Of a DNA stretch of 64,000 bases, positions 25,834 through 34,357 are shown piece by piece. The stretch's first letter is position 1; the number at the start of each line of letters is the position of its first letter. The DNA is from Marinobacter sp. (GTDB lineage Bacteria > Pseudomonadota > Gammaproteobacteria > Pseudomonadales > Oleiphilaceae): positions 664,221 to 728,220 of the forward strand of contig JAGYIS010000004.1 of the NCBI GenBank assembly GCA_018402255.1. The letters are read 5' to 3'. The translations under genes were made by a program, and so were the position numbers. Below the pieces are notes generated by a model. The model was not told the origin of the DNA. It was given only the letters and a program-made list of their open reading frames with translations, and did no database searches.

Positions 25834-26761
25834 TGTTGCGGCCTCCCTCCAACAGGGCATCCGCCAGCAAGATCGCCAGGCGTTTTACCGGGTACACCCC
25901 GCCGAAAGGCCACACCGGCTCAATCTGATACACCTGGTTTCGCTTGACGGGCGGCAGGTAGGTCCAGAATGGGCTGCCTGCCAGGTGATCCGACAGCCCG
26001 GGCAGGGTGGGTGAGATCACCACGATACGACTGTCGTGGTAGGGCGCAATGGCCTCGAGGCCAACCACAGAGAAGCCCCAGTGGTTACCTTTATCAGGCC
26101 ATGCGTTGCTCAGCCCCAGGGCGTTGAGTGTGGTTTGATAGAGGCCGTTGGGCGCATAGACACGAACATGTCGGTCGTCCAGAAAGTTAACCAGAGCCAC
26201 GGGTTGCTGATCCATGCCGGCCCGGGCCAGCCTGGCGCGCTGCTGCTCGAGTGTTTGGTCGATGTCGGTGAGCACGGTATCGGCCTGGTTCTCGCGGCCC
26301 AGCATCTGGCCAAGAGTGATCAGCATTTCCCTGGCTTTGGCGAAGGGGGCTGAGCCCTCTTTGTAAACGCTGATGACGTAGGTGGGGGCAATGCGTTCCA
26401 GTAACCCGGCCGCGGGAGCCAGGTCGGCGCTGCTGACAATCAGGTCTGGCTTGAGTTCGGCAATCGCCTCCAGACTCGGTGCAACGCGGGTGCCGACATT
26501 GGCAACGCCATCGGGTAATTCCGGAGCCTGTACCCAGGCGCTGTAGCCGTCCCGGTCTGCCACGCCTACCGGAGTGATGCCCAGTAGCAACAGCGCTTCT
26601 GTGGCTGCCCAGTTCAGGGCAACAATACGCTCGGGCGGCCGGGGCAGGGTGAGCGTGCCCGTCTCATGGCTCCAGGTGCCTGCGTGCGCAGGCGGGCTGG
26701 TAAGGAATGCAAGGAAACAGAGATACACCAGTGGGCGGAATGTGCGCTGTTCAGTGAACAT
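25823..26761 (-). CDS. fhuD: Siderophore ABC transporter substrate-binding protein (FhuD-like)
   Basis: A 312-aa periplasmic protein of the helical-backbone binding family. The signal peptide ends at PAHA. The fold's landmarks are PERIVALNWAATEALLLLG, LEAIAELKPDLIVSS, VYAPNGLYQTTLNALGL and WPFGGVYPVKRLA. No lipobox is seen, so it is soluble. It overlaps fhuC upstream (26751-26761) and fhuB downstream, so order is fhuC-fhuD-fhuB-fhuF. It should bind ferric hydroxamate; the actual siderophore is not visible. Confidence 0.88.
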   Translation of the reverse strand: MFTEQRTFRPLVYLCFLAFLTSPPAHAGTWSHETGTLTLPRPPERIVALNWAATEALLLLGITPVGVADRDGYSAWVQAPELPDGVANVGTRVAPSLEAIAELKPDLIVSSADLAPAAGLLERIAPTYVISVYKEGSAPFAKAREMLITLGQMLGRENQADTVLTDIDQTLEQQRARLARAGMDQQPVALVNFLDDRHVRVYAPNGLYQTTLNALGLSNAWPDKGNHWGFSVVGLEAIAPYHDSRIVVISPTLPGLSDHLAGSPFWTYLPPVKRNQVYQIEPVWPFGGVYPVKRLAILLADALLEGGRNNVR

Positions 26762-27524
26762 AAGACACCCATTGTCCGGGTGCTCGTTCCATCACGCCCA
26801 TGGCGACACCGTAGATCGACTCAAGTACGCCGCTGTCCATAATCTCGGCGGGTGCTCCATCCGCCACGACCTGACCGGCTTTCAGGGCGACCAGGCGATC
26901 GCAGAATCTGGCCGCGAGATCCACATCGTGTAATACCACAATGACCGTCAGTTCCCGATCCGCGGCAAGGCCGTGGACCAGGCGTAGGGTTTCCACCTGA
27001 TGCTTCACATCCAGTGCGGAAATGGGTTCATCCAGCAGCAGACATCGGGTTTGCTGGGCCAGCAACATGGCGATCCAGGCCCGTTGTCGTTCACCACCAG
27101 ACAGGGTGTCCACCGCACGGTCAGCGAACCGTGTCAGGCCAGTATCCTGGATGGCCCGGTCGATCAGGCCCTGGTCTTCAGCCGTGTATCGGCCAAGTGG
27201 GCCACGCCAGGGATAGCGCCCCAGCGTGACCAGCTCCCGTACCGTGAGACCGTCGGTTGCCGGGGGGTGCTGGGGCAGGTAGCCCACGGTTCTCGCGAAG
27301 GCCCGGGACCCGGTAGCTCCGAAAGGGTGACCGTTGAGCAAAGCGACCCCCTGAGTCGGTGCGATCTGCCGGGCCAGGATTTTTAACAATGTCGATTTGC
27401 CGGAGCCATTGTGGCCGAGGAGTGCTGTTACCTCACCCTCCCGAAACGCGAGGCTGACATTGTGCAATACGGCGGTTTCGCCCAGACGAACCGCCAGTTG
27501 GGCGACTTCAAAAAACGCAGGCAT
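26751..27524 (-). CDS. fhuC: Iron-siderophore ABC transporter ATP-binding protein (FhuC-like)
   Basis: A 257-aa ABC ATPase. Walker A is GHNGSGKS (about residue 36), the Q-loop is YLPQHPP, the signature is LSGGERQR, Walker B is RCLLLDEP and the H-loop is VVLHD. It powers FhuB. It is the first gene of the uptake operon. A Fur box lies 40 bp before the start, and AGGAGG-like purines are in the leader. All motifs look intact. Confidence 0.92.
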   Translation of the reverse strand: MPAFFEVAQLAVRLGETAVLHNVSLAFREGEVTALLGHNGSGKSTLLKILARQIAPTQGVALLNGHPFGATGSRAFARTVGYLPQHPPATDGLTVRELVTLGRYPWRGPLGRYTAEDQGLIDRAIQDTGLTRFADRAVDTLSGGERQRAWIAMLLAQQTRCLLLDEPISALDVKHQVETLRLVHGLAADRELTVIVVLHDVDLAARFCDRLVALKAGQVVADGAPAEIMDSGVLESIYGVAMGVMERAPGQWVSYVH

Positions 27525-27563
27525 TCAGGCTCTCCCATAGGCAGGAGGGAAGAGTAATCTAAA

Positions 27564-27578
27564 TGCGAATTACTATCA
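27564..27578 (-). promoter_or_regulatory. Fur box upstream of fhuC
   Basis: TGATAGTAATTCGCA on the minus strand matches the 7-1-7 Fur consensus at 11 of 14 positions. It sits 40 bp before fhuC and 16 bp after the stop of the ABC protein at 27594. Confidence 0.65.
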
Positions 27579-27593
27579 ATAATAAATGGTAGT

Positions 27594-29384
27594 TTACTGG
27601 ACTTGCCCGGTTTGAACACGCCATTGCGCCGCGTAGGCGCCATTGAGCTCCAGTAGAGTCTGATGATCACCCTGTTCGATTACCTGGCCGTTGTCGATGA
27701 CCGCAATGGTGTCGGCATCAACGATCGTCGACAACCGGTGCGCGATCATGATCACGGTCCGGTTATGGCCTATCCGCCGGAGCGAGCGTTGAATCGCCGC
27801 TTCGGTTTCGTTGTCGACGGCGCTGGTAGCTTCGTCCAGCACCAGAACAGGAGGGTCTTTAAGCAGTGCCCGGGCCAGAGACAGCCTTTGGCGCTGCCCA
27901 CCGGACAGTCGTACCCCGCGTTCGCCAACTGCCGTATCCAGACCCTGGGGTAACTGGCTGATGAACGACCAGGCTTCGGCTGTTCGGGCTGCTTCGGTTA
28001 TCTCTTCATCAGTGGCGTCGGGCTTGCCGTAGGCCAGATTGTCACGAATGCTGCCTTCAAACAGGTAGACATCCTGGCTGACCAGACCGATGGCATCCCG
28101 CAGAGATTTCAGGCTCACGTCCCGAATGGGCTGGCCATCCAGGAGGATCTCACCGTGGGTCGGGTCATAGAACCGCAGCAGCAGCTTGATCAGGGTTGAT
28201 TTACCAGAGCCAGTCGCGCCCACGAGGGCCAGGGTGTTGCCGGCGGGTACTTCCAGGCTGACGCCGTTAACACCGGCGCCGCTGCTGGCATAATGAAAGC
28301 CTACCTGGTCAAACACCACCTTGCCCTGAACCGGCTGTGCCAGGTTTTGCCCTGCTTGGTCTCTTACGTTTACCGGTTCCGCCAACAGGTCCAGAATCCG
28401 GCGGGTGCTGGCCATGGCACGCTCGAACAGATCGATGACTTCGGCAAGGCCCGTCAGGGGCCAGAGCAGGCGCTGGGTCAGGAACACCAATACACCGTAG
28501 GCGCCCACGTTGAGGTCTCCATTCAGGGCCATCATGCCGCCCACCGTAAAGGTAGCCAGAAAACCGGCGAGAATGGCCATGCGGATGACGGGGATGAATG
28601 CAGAGCTGATGCGTATGGCCCGGCGGTTTGCGTCGACATAGGCTTCACTGGCCTGTTTCAGTCGGCGGGCTTCACGCAGTTCTGCGGTAAAGCTTTTAAT
28701 GGTGGCAATGCCCCCCAGGTTATTGGCAAGGCGGCTGGACAGATCGCCAACTTTCTCACGCACGTCGGCATACAGCGGCCCGGCTTTACGCTGGAAATAG
28801 AAGGCCCCCCAGATGATGAGGGGGATCGGTGTAAACGCCAGCAGGGCAATCAGCGGAGACAAGACAAAGAACACGGCACCCACCGCGACCACGGTGACCG
28901 CCACCTGAATCATGGCGTTGGCACCGCCATCCAGAAATCGCTCCAGCTGGTTGACGTCGTCGTTCATGGTGGCAACGAGTTGCCCGGAACTGCGGGCCTC
29001 AAAGAAACTCATGTCCAGGCGCTGGGCGTGTTCGTAGGCATCTTGCCGCAGGTCTGACTGAAGGCGCTGGGCGAGATTGCGCCAGAGAATCTGGTACATG
29101 TACTCGAACAGGGATTCGCCTGCCCAGATGAAAAAGGTCAGTACTGCCAGGATGGTGATCTGTTGCTGGGCGGTTTCGAAACCCAGGCCGGCCACAAAAC
29201 TTTCTTCTTTGTTGACCACGACGTCGATGGCAACACCGATCAGAATTTCCGGCGCAATATCGAACAGCTTATTGATCACGGAGCAAGTGGCTGCAGCGAT
29301 AATCCGGCGGCGGTAACCCCGAGCGTATCGCATCAAGCGGCCAAGGGCCGCGAAGCTGGTGGTTTGGTGGGTATTGGGCTGCAT
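27594..29384 (-). CDS. Exporter-fold ABC transporter with fused permease and ATPase
   Basis: A 596-aa protein with an N-terminal six-helix domain (about residues 15-310) and a C-terminal ATPase. Walker A is GATGSGKST, the signature LSGGQRQR, Walker B VLVLDEAT and the H-loop AHRLS. The fold is the exporter type, but it sits in an iron-siderophore cluster with its own Fur box at 29455. Related importers of exporter fold (YbtPQ, IrtAB) move ferric siderophores; export of a siderophore is equally possible. Start ATG 29384 has AAGGA 7 nt upstream; longer reading to 29552 crosses the Fur box. Confidence 0.85.
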   Translation of the reverse strand: MQPNTHQTTSFAALGRLMRYARGYRRRIIAAATCSVINKLFDIAPEILIGVAIDVVVNKEESFVAGLGFETAQQQITILAVLTFFIWAGESLFEYMYQILWRNLAQRLQSDLRQDAYEHAQRLDMSFFEARSSGQLVATMNDDVNQLERFLDGGANAMIQVAVTVVAVGAVFFVLSPLIALLAFTPIPLIIWGAFYFQRKAGPLYADVREKVGDLSSRLANNLGGIATIKSFTAELREARRLKQASEAYVDANRRAIRISSAFIPVIRMAILAGFLATFTVGGMMALNGDLNVGAYGVLVFLTQRLLWPLTGLAEVIDLFERAMASTRRILDLLAEPVNVRDQAGQNLAQPVQGKVVFDQVGFHYASSGAGVNGVSLEVPAGNTLALVGATGSGKSTLIKLLLRFYDPTHGEILLDGQPIRDVSLKSLRDAIGLVSQDVYLFEGSIRDNLAYGKPDATDEEITEAARTAEAWSFISQLPQGLDTAVGERGVRLSGGQRQRLSLARALLKDPPVLVLDEATSAVDNETEAAIQRSLRRIGHNRTVIMIAHRLSTIVDADTIAVIDNGQVIEQGDHQTLLELNGAYAAQWRVQTGQVQ

Positions 29385-29454
29385 GTTCGCGTCCTTCTGG
29401 CTGGAGCTGGGCGTCCGAAGGCAGGAAGGGTAGCGGATTCTATTATTTTTTAAA

Positions 29455-29469
29455 AGATAATCATTATCA
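29455..29469 (-). promoter_or_regulatory. Fur box upstream of the exporter-fold ABC gene
   Basis: AGATAATCATTATCA on the plus strand matches the 7-1-7 Fur consensus at 13 of 14 positions, the best of the three Fur boxes here. It overlaps the stop codon of yaiI (29467-29469) and lies 71 bp before the ABC start. Confidence 0.8.
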
Positions 29470-29919
29470 CTTGCGGGTATTCTGTTGCAGCCACCGGTCC
29501 AGTTTGTCGGCAAACTCTTTACGGTCGGCCTGGCCGAAGGGGGCGGGGCCACCGGTCACCTGTCCGGCGTTGCGCATTTCTTCCATAAAGTTTCGCATGG
29601 CCAGGCGCTGGCGGATGTTTTCTCTGGTGAAGGCCTGGCCTCTGGGGTTGAAGACGTCGGCGCCTTTTTCGATGGCTTCGGCAGCCAGGGGGATATCCTG
29701 GGTGATAACCAGATCGCCTTTGGTCATCTGGTCCATGATTTCGTTGTCGGCGACGTCGAAGCCCTGGGGTACCTGGCGGCGGCTGATGTACGGGCTCGGC
29801 GGCAGGGTGATGACGTGGTTGGCGATGAAGGTGGTCTGGACTTGCCAGCGGGCGGCGGCGCGGCAGAGGATTTCCCGGATGGGAACGGGGCAGGCGTCGG
29901 CGTCGACCCAGATTGGCAT
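29467..29919 (-). CDS. yaiI: YaiI/YqxD family protein (DUF188)
   Basis: A 150-aa member of the UPF0178 family, with the N-terminus IWVDADACPVPIREIL and the internal DLVITQDIPLAAEAI and NPRGQAFT motifs. The pattern of conserved acids resembles PIN-like nucleases, but no activity is established. The stop coincides with the Fur box of the following ABC gene, so the ABC promoter lies inside the yaiI 3' end. Confidence 0.9.
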   Translation of the reverse strand: MPIWVDADACPVPIREILCRAAARWQVQTTFIANHVITLPPSPYISRRQVPQGFDVADNEIMDQMTKGDLVITQDIPLAAEAIEKGADVFNPRGQAFTRENIRQRLAMRNFMEEMRNAGQVTGGPAPFGQADRKEFADKLDRWLQQNTRK

Positions 29920-30028
29920 GTCGGTTTTCCTTCGTTGGCTTGGGTTTTCGGCAGTTTAACCTTTCAGAGGGTGAGCTTGTTAGTTTTGGGCCGCGTATTT
30001 ACGTTTATGCCGTATGGGTTTGGTGTCG

Positions 30029-30218
30029 GGCATGTTTAGGGATGGCTTCCAAAAAACCGCTACGAGCACCCGCACGCGGGTCCAGCCTGCAATCATAGAT
30101 TGCAGTCGTTCGGCTACGCATGAAGCTTCGCTTCATCGACGCTTGCCTCACCCATGTGCGCTTCTCTCAGGCCATCCTTGGCCTTCGACATTTTTTGGAA
30201 GCCATCCCTAAACACGCC
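30029..30218. repeat. Palindrome-nested repeat, third copy with a different core
   Basis: Arms 30029-30056 and 30191-30218 are 28-bp inverted repeats with one mismatch (inner 23 bp perfect, GTTTAGGGATGGCTTCCAAA). The 134-bp core has its own short palindromes, CTGCAATCatAGATTGCAG-like and ATGAAGCttcGCTTCAT. It lies in the gene-free gap 29920-30272. The core does not match the copies at 4892 and 5064, but the architecture is the same. Confidence 0.75.
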
Positions 30219-30272
30219 TATAAACGATATCAGTACCTCCGCGATTATTTTGCTGATTTCGAGGGAACAGGT

Positions 30273-30839
30273 ATGAAAACTCGGTTGTTCTTGATTCTTA
30301 TGATTCTCGGTTTAGTCCCTGCCGATGGTCATGCCTCGGAGGATCAAGCCTGGACCGCCCTCAGAGAGGGGCGGGCGGTGTTGATGATGCGCCATGCCCT
30401 TGCGCCGGGTACCGGCGATCCCGGTGGGTTTGATGTGAATGATTGCCGCACTCAGCGTAATCTGAATTCGGTCGGGCGGGGGCAGGCCCGTTCGTGGGGG
30501 CCGTTTCTGGAGTCTAGGGGCATTAAGGAGGCTCGTGTGTTTTCCAGTCAATGGTGCCGCTGTATGGATACGGCGCGTGAAATGGGTATGGGGGAGGTCA
30601 CGGAGTGGCCGGCGTTGAATTCGTTTTTTCGGAAACGGGGTGATGGCGATACCCAAACGCGGCAAACGATTGCGTTGGTGAATGAGCTGGAACCGGGGGC
30701 GGCGGTGATTCTGGTGTCGCATCAGGTGAATGTCACGGCATTAACCGGGGTGTTTCCCGCCTCCAATGAGGGCGTGATTCTGGCATTGCCCTTGTCGGAG
30801 AACCCGACGGTTCTGGCGAGGGTGTCGCCGGGGCGGTAA
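30273..30839 (+). CDS. Secreted histidine phosphatase family protein
   Basis: A 188-aa protein with a signal peptide (LILMILGLVPADGHA). The RH motif appears as LMMRHALAPGTGDP, and a second catalytic His is in ILVSHQVNVTAL. The middle has SSQWCRCMDTAREM, the usual helix of the family. It is thus a periplasmic phosphatase of unknown substrate. Start ATG 30273 has GAGGGAA upstream; longer reading into the repeat is not credible. Confidence 0.85.
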   Translation: MKTRLFLILMILGLVPADGHASEDQAWTALREGRAVLMMRHALAPGTGDPGGFDVNDCRTQRNLNSVGRGQARSWGPFLESRGIKEARVFSSQWCRCMDTAREMGMGEVTEWPALNSFFRKRGDGDTQTRQTIALVNELEPGAAVILVSHQVNVTALTGVFPASNEGVILALPLSENPTVLARVSPGR

Positions 30840-30879
30840 TGGTATAATCCTCCGCTCATTCGATTAACAGGAAATGATA

Positions 30880-31218
30880 ATGTCTCAGTTGCCCCCATGC
30901 CCCCAGTGCAATTCTGAATACACCTACGAAGATGGCGTTCAGTTGGTCTGCCCGGAATGTGGCCATGAATGGACGGCCGCTGAGCAAGCCGCTGCTGAGG
31001 CTGGTGCGGTGATTCGGGATTCCAACGGTAATGAGCTGCAGGACGGTGATACGGTAACGGTCATCAAGGACCTCAAGGTAAAGGGATCGAGCCTGGTTGT
31101 TAAGGTAGGCACCAAGGTGAAAAATATTCGCCTGGTGGACGGCGATCACGACATTGATTGTAAGGTGGAGGGTATCGGCCCGATGAAGCTCAAATCTGAG
31201 TTCGTAAAGAAAGCCTGA
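30880..31218 (+). CDS. PhnA/YjdM zinc-ribbon protein
   Basis: A 112-aa protein with an N-terminal zinc ribbon (CPQCNSEY and CPECGHEW, about residues 7-32) and a C-terminal beta-barrel domain (KDLKVKGSS and [15 protein letters not shown]). It belongs to the PhnA/YjdM family, whose phosphonoacetate hydrolase label is disputed, so no reaction is claimed. Start: AACAGGA lies 7 nt before ATG 30880; an in-frame ATG at 30874 is too close. A weak terminator follows. Confidence 0.9.
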   Translation: MSQLPPCPQCNSEYTYEDGVQLVCPECGHEWTAAEQAAAEAGAVIRDSNGNELQDGDTVTVIKDLKVKGSSLVVKVGTKVKNIRLVDGDHDIDCKVEGIGPMKLKSEFVKKA

Positions 31219-31239
31219 GGTTAGTTCGAAAGTCTAAGG

Positions 31240-31277
31240 AGGCGCCGAATGCTCTGGCCAGAGCCCTGGCGCCTTTG
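31240..31277. terminator. Probable terminator between phnA and the DUF533 gene
   Basis: AGGCGCC and GGCGCCT pair across a 21-nt loop that contains a second palindrome (CTCTGGCCAGAG), followed by TTTG. It suits the two convergent genes. Confidence 0.55.
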
Positions 31278-31296
31278 TCATTGTGCCGGGCGGGTG

Positions 31297-32016
31297 TTAG
31301 CCAGCGACGGCTTGAACCTGCTGCTCGAGTTCTTTGGCCAGATTGGGGTCAAGTTTCAGGGCTGCGGCGAGTTGGTCAAGCCAGGCTCGTTCCATCGGGT
31401 TCTGGTCGTCGATCATCACGGCGCTGACCACATAGATTTCACGGCTTGCCTGCGGCGAATCGGAGTTTCTGGCGAGGGCTTGCGCATCCAGGGGGCCGTC
31501 AAACTGTTGCTGGATCCAGGCGTGTAACTCATCATCCGGCCCCAGTTTTTCAATTTCCTGGGTGAGCAAAGCGCGTTCATTGGCGTCTATGTGGCCATCG
31601 GCCCTGGCGGCCATGATCATAGCCTGTAGTATTTCCAGTCCCCGCCTCTCCTGATCGGCGCCTTGAAGCTGCTCCAGCGGCCGTCCCTGTTGGGTGGGTG
31701 CTTGTTGCGGTGCTCCCGGAGCGTTGGTCTGGTAATTTTGGTAGGCTTTGTACGCCAGCACGCCGACGCCAGCCAGGGCACCATATTTGAGCGCCGTGCC
31801 ACCCATTTTGCGGCCGCGTTTAGAGCCCAGCATCAGACCGAGTGCACCACCGCCCAACAGGCTTTTTACGTCGACCCCGCTGCCACCGCTTTTACCACCA
31901 GAGAGCTGGCTGCCTAAACTGCCTACAAGGCTGTTTACATCCATTCCACTGCCGCTCCTGGACTGGCCACCCTGGGCCTGACCCATGATCTGATTCAGTA
32001 CCGACATGACATTCAT
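31297..32016 (-). CDS. DUF533/TerB-like inner-membrane-associated protein
   Basis: A 239-aa protein similar to E. coli YebE. Gly/Ser-rich N-terminal third, then one probable transmembrane helix (ALKYGALAGVGVLAYKAYQNY), then a Gln/Pro linker and a C-terminal TerB-like helical domain from about residue 115 with ARADGHIDANERALL, the usual metal-binding acidic pattern. Function is unknown. It is divergent from the E1alpha gene by 250 bp. AGGAGATG precedes ATG 32016. Confidence 0.85.
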   Translation of the reverse strand: MNVMSVLNQIMGQAQGGQSRSGSGMDVNSLVGSLGSQLSGGKSGGSGVDVKSLLGGGALGLMLGSKRGRKMGGTALKYGALAGVGVLAYKAYQNYQTNAPGAPQQAPTQQGRPLEQLQGADQERRGLEILQAMIMAARADGHIDANERALLTQEIEKLGPDDELHAWIQQQFDGPLDAQALARNSDSPQASREIYVVSAVMIDDQNPMERAWLDQLAAALKLDPNLAKELEQQVQAVAG

Positions 32017-32266
32017 TACTCATCTCCTGATGACGTTGTTGCCCGTGGCTTCGTGGTTGATTGTAGCTTCAGTAAACCATAGCCAACATGAACCGGGGGT
32101 GAACGTATTGTCAGGCGCCCGCCGGTAAAGTTCCTTTGATCATTTCCGGACCTTCGACTAAACCTTAAGCAGAGTGCTAACCACCCCAACGCTGCCGTTG
32201 CCCGCCACAAGCAGGTTGTCTGCGCAGCCAGGCTTTTATCGCGAGGCCGGGGGACAGGAGGATGGA

Positions 32267-33346
32267 ATGAGACAAATCCACGAATTCCAAGTAGATAGCA
32301 CCCGCTATCTGGATGACCACGGCAAGCCGCTGGGCGAACTGCCGCTGCAGGCAGAGAACACCGACCGGGTGCTGGCCGCCTACCGCAATATGGTGCTGAC
32401 ACGCACCTTCGATTCCAAAGCCATTGCGCTGCAGCGTACCGGTAAGTGTGGCACCTATCCGTCTGTGCTGGGGCACGAGGTGGTGGGCACAGCCATTGGC
32501 CAGGGCATGAGGAAATCTGACGTTTTCGTGCCCTATTACCGGGACCAGGCTAGCCATATTTTGCGGGGCGTGAGCCTGACTGAATTGCTGCTTTACTGGG
32601 GTGGCGATGAGCGTGGAAGTGCCTGGAAGAATTGCCCGGAAGACTTGCCAATATCTGTGCCGATTGCCACCCAATGCTGTCATGCGGTGGGCGTGGCGGC
32701 GGCCATGAAGATCCGGGATCAGAGCCGGGCGGTGGTGTGTTGTATTGGTGATGGAGGCACATCAAAAGGCGACTTTCTGGAGAGTATTAATCTGGCCGGT
32801 GCCTGGCATTTGCCGGTGGTATTCATGGTGATCAACAATCAATGGGCGATCTCCACGCCTCGCAGCCTGCAAAGTGGTGCGGAAACCATCGCCCAAAAGG
32901 CGATCAGCGCCGGATTGCCGGGCCACATTGTCGATGGCAACGACTACTTTGCCACGGTTGAAGCCCTGGATACGGCTGTCGAGCGGGCCCATTCGGGTAA
33001 GGGTGCGACGGTGATTGAAGCGGTCACCTATCGGCTCGGGGATCACACCACCGCGGATGATGCCACCCGCTACCGCACCGCCGAGGATCTCAAGCGTGCC
33101 TGGGAAAAGGACGGCATCAAGCGCCTGCAGAACTGGCTGCACGACCGCGGGTTGTGGAGCCCGGATAAGGAAAAAGCCCTGCAGGCTGAGTGCAAGCAAA
33201 CCGTAGAAAAGGCCGTTGAATCCTACCTGGCCACCGAGGCCGAGCCGCCCACCGCCATGCTGGATTATCTGTTTGAATCCCTCCCCGCGGCGCTGCAACA
33301 ACAGCGCGAGCAGATCGCCGACAGATACCGGGGAGGTCGCGCATGA
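32267..33346 (+). CDS. pdhA: Thiamine-pyrophosphate-dependent 2-oxoacid dehydrogenase, E1 alpha subunit
   Basis: A 359-aa E1 alpha subunit of the pyruvate or branched-chain 2-oxoacid dehydrogenase type. The TPP motif GDGGTSKGDF (GDG...NN pattern continuing to NNQWAIST) is at about residues 160-190. The phosphorylation-loop-like YRLGDHTTADDATRYR follows. Start: ACAGGAGG is 6 nt before ATG 32267; longer reading to 32174 has no site. It overlaps E1 beta by 4 bp. Substrate choice between pyruvate and branched-chain oxoacids is not resolved. Confidence 0.88.
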   Translation: MRQIHEFQVDSTRYLDDHGKPLGELPLQAENTDRVLAAYRNMVLTRTFDSKAIALQRTGKCGTYPSVLGHEVVGTAIGQGMRKSDVFVPYYRDQASHILRGVSLTELLLYWGGDERGSAWKNCPEDLPISVPIATQCCHAVGVAAAMKIRDQSRAVVCCIGDGGTSKGDFLESINLAGAWHLPVVFMVINNQWAISTPRSLQSGAETIAQKAISAGLPGHIVDGNDYFATVEALDTAVERAHSGKGATVIEAVTYRLGDHTTADDATRYRTAEDLKRAWEKDGIKRLQNWLHDRGLWSPDKEKALQAECKQTVEKAVESYLATEAEPPTAMLDYLFESLPAALQQQREQIADRYRGGRA

Positions 33347-34347
33347 GCAAGGTGCAGGCTTCTGCAGAGACTCGGGATATCACCCTGGTAGAAGCGGTCA
33401 ACATGGCGCTACACCGGGCCATGGCCGACGACGATAACGTAGTGGTGCTGGGTGAGGATATCGCTACTAACGGTGGGGTATTTCGGGCGACGGTTGGCTT
33501 GAAAGAGGCCTTCGGCTTCAAGCGGGTGATGGACACGCCACTGGCGGAAAATCTGATTGCCGGCGCCGCTATTGGTATGGCCACTCAGGGGCTGAGGCCA
33601 GTGGCGGAATTTCAGTTTATGGGGTTTATCTACGCCGGCATGGAACAGGTCATCAGCCACGCCGCCCGCATGCGTAACCGCACCCGGGGGCGGCTGCATT
33701 GCCCGCTGGTATTCCGCGCACCATTCGGGGGCGGCATCCATGCCCCCGAACACCATTCCGAAAGCACTGAAGCGCTGTTTGCCCACATTCCAGGGTTGCG
33801 GGTAGTTATTCCAAGCTCGCCGCAAAGGGCTTACGGTTTGTTGCTGGCGGCCATCCGCAACCCAGACCCGGTGATCTTTCTGGAGCCCAAGCGTATCTAC
33901 CGGGCCGTCACCCAAAGCGTGAAAGATAATGGCGAAGCATTGCCGCTGGACACCTGTTTCACCCTGAGGGAGGGTGATGATGTCACCCTGATTACCTGGG
34001 GTGCCTGTGTGCAGGAAACCCTGCAGGCGGCCGACAAGCTGGCGGAGCAGGGGGTAAGTTGCGAGGTGATCGACGTCGCTACCGTCAGCCCCCTCGATCG
34101 GGAAACCCTGCTGTGCTCGGTGGCCAAAACCGGCCGGGCCGTGATCATTCACGAAGCCTGCCGCAATGGCGGTGTCGGCGCAGAGGTTGCTGCCTCCATC
34201 GCTGAAGGCGCTTTTCTGGACCTGCAGGCCCCGGCGGTAAGGGTAACCGGTTACGACACCATCATGCCTTACTATCGAAATGAACAGCATTACCTGCCGC
34301 AGGTAGAAGACATCATCGGTGCCGTCGAACAGGTGATCGCGCTTTAG
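33343..34347 (+). CDS. 2-oxoacid dehydrogenase E1 beta subunit
   Basis: A 334-aa transketolase-like beta subunit. It has VVVLGEDIATNGGVFRAT, DTPLAENLIAGAAIGMA and EFQFMGFIYAGMEQVISHAARMR, all standard. The C-terminal domain has ITWGACVQETLQAA and a conserved His near VIIHEACRNGG. It forms an alpha2beta2 E1 with the upstream subunit. ATG 33343 overlaps the E1 alpha stop, and E2 begins 10 bp downstream. No E3 (dihydrolipoyl dehydrogenase) gene lies here, so it is probably shared from another locus. Confidence 0.92.
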   Translation: MSKVQASAETRDITLVEAVNMALHRAMADDDNVVVLGEDIATNGGVFRATVGLKEAFGFKRVMDTPLAENLIAGAAIGMATQGLRPVAEFQFMGFIYAGMEQVISHAARMRNRTRGRLHCPLVFRAPFGGGIHAPEHHSESTEALFAHIPGLRVVIPSSPQRAYGLLLAAIRNPDPVIFLEPKRIYRAVTQSVKDNGEALPLDTCFTLREGDDVTLITWGACVQETLQAADKLAEQGVSCEVIDVATVSPLDRETLLCSVAKTGRAVIIHEACRNGGVGAEVAASIAEGAFLDLQAPAVRVTGYDTIMPYYRNEQHYLPQVEDIIGAVEQVIAL

Positions 34348-34357
34348 GAGGCTAACC

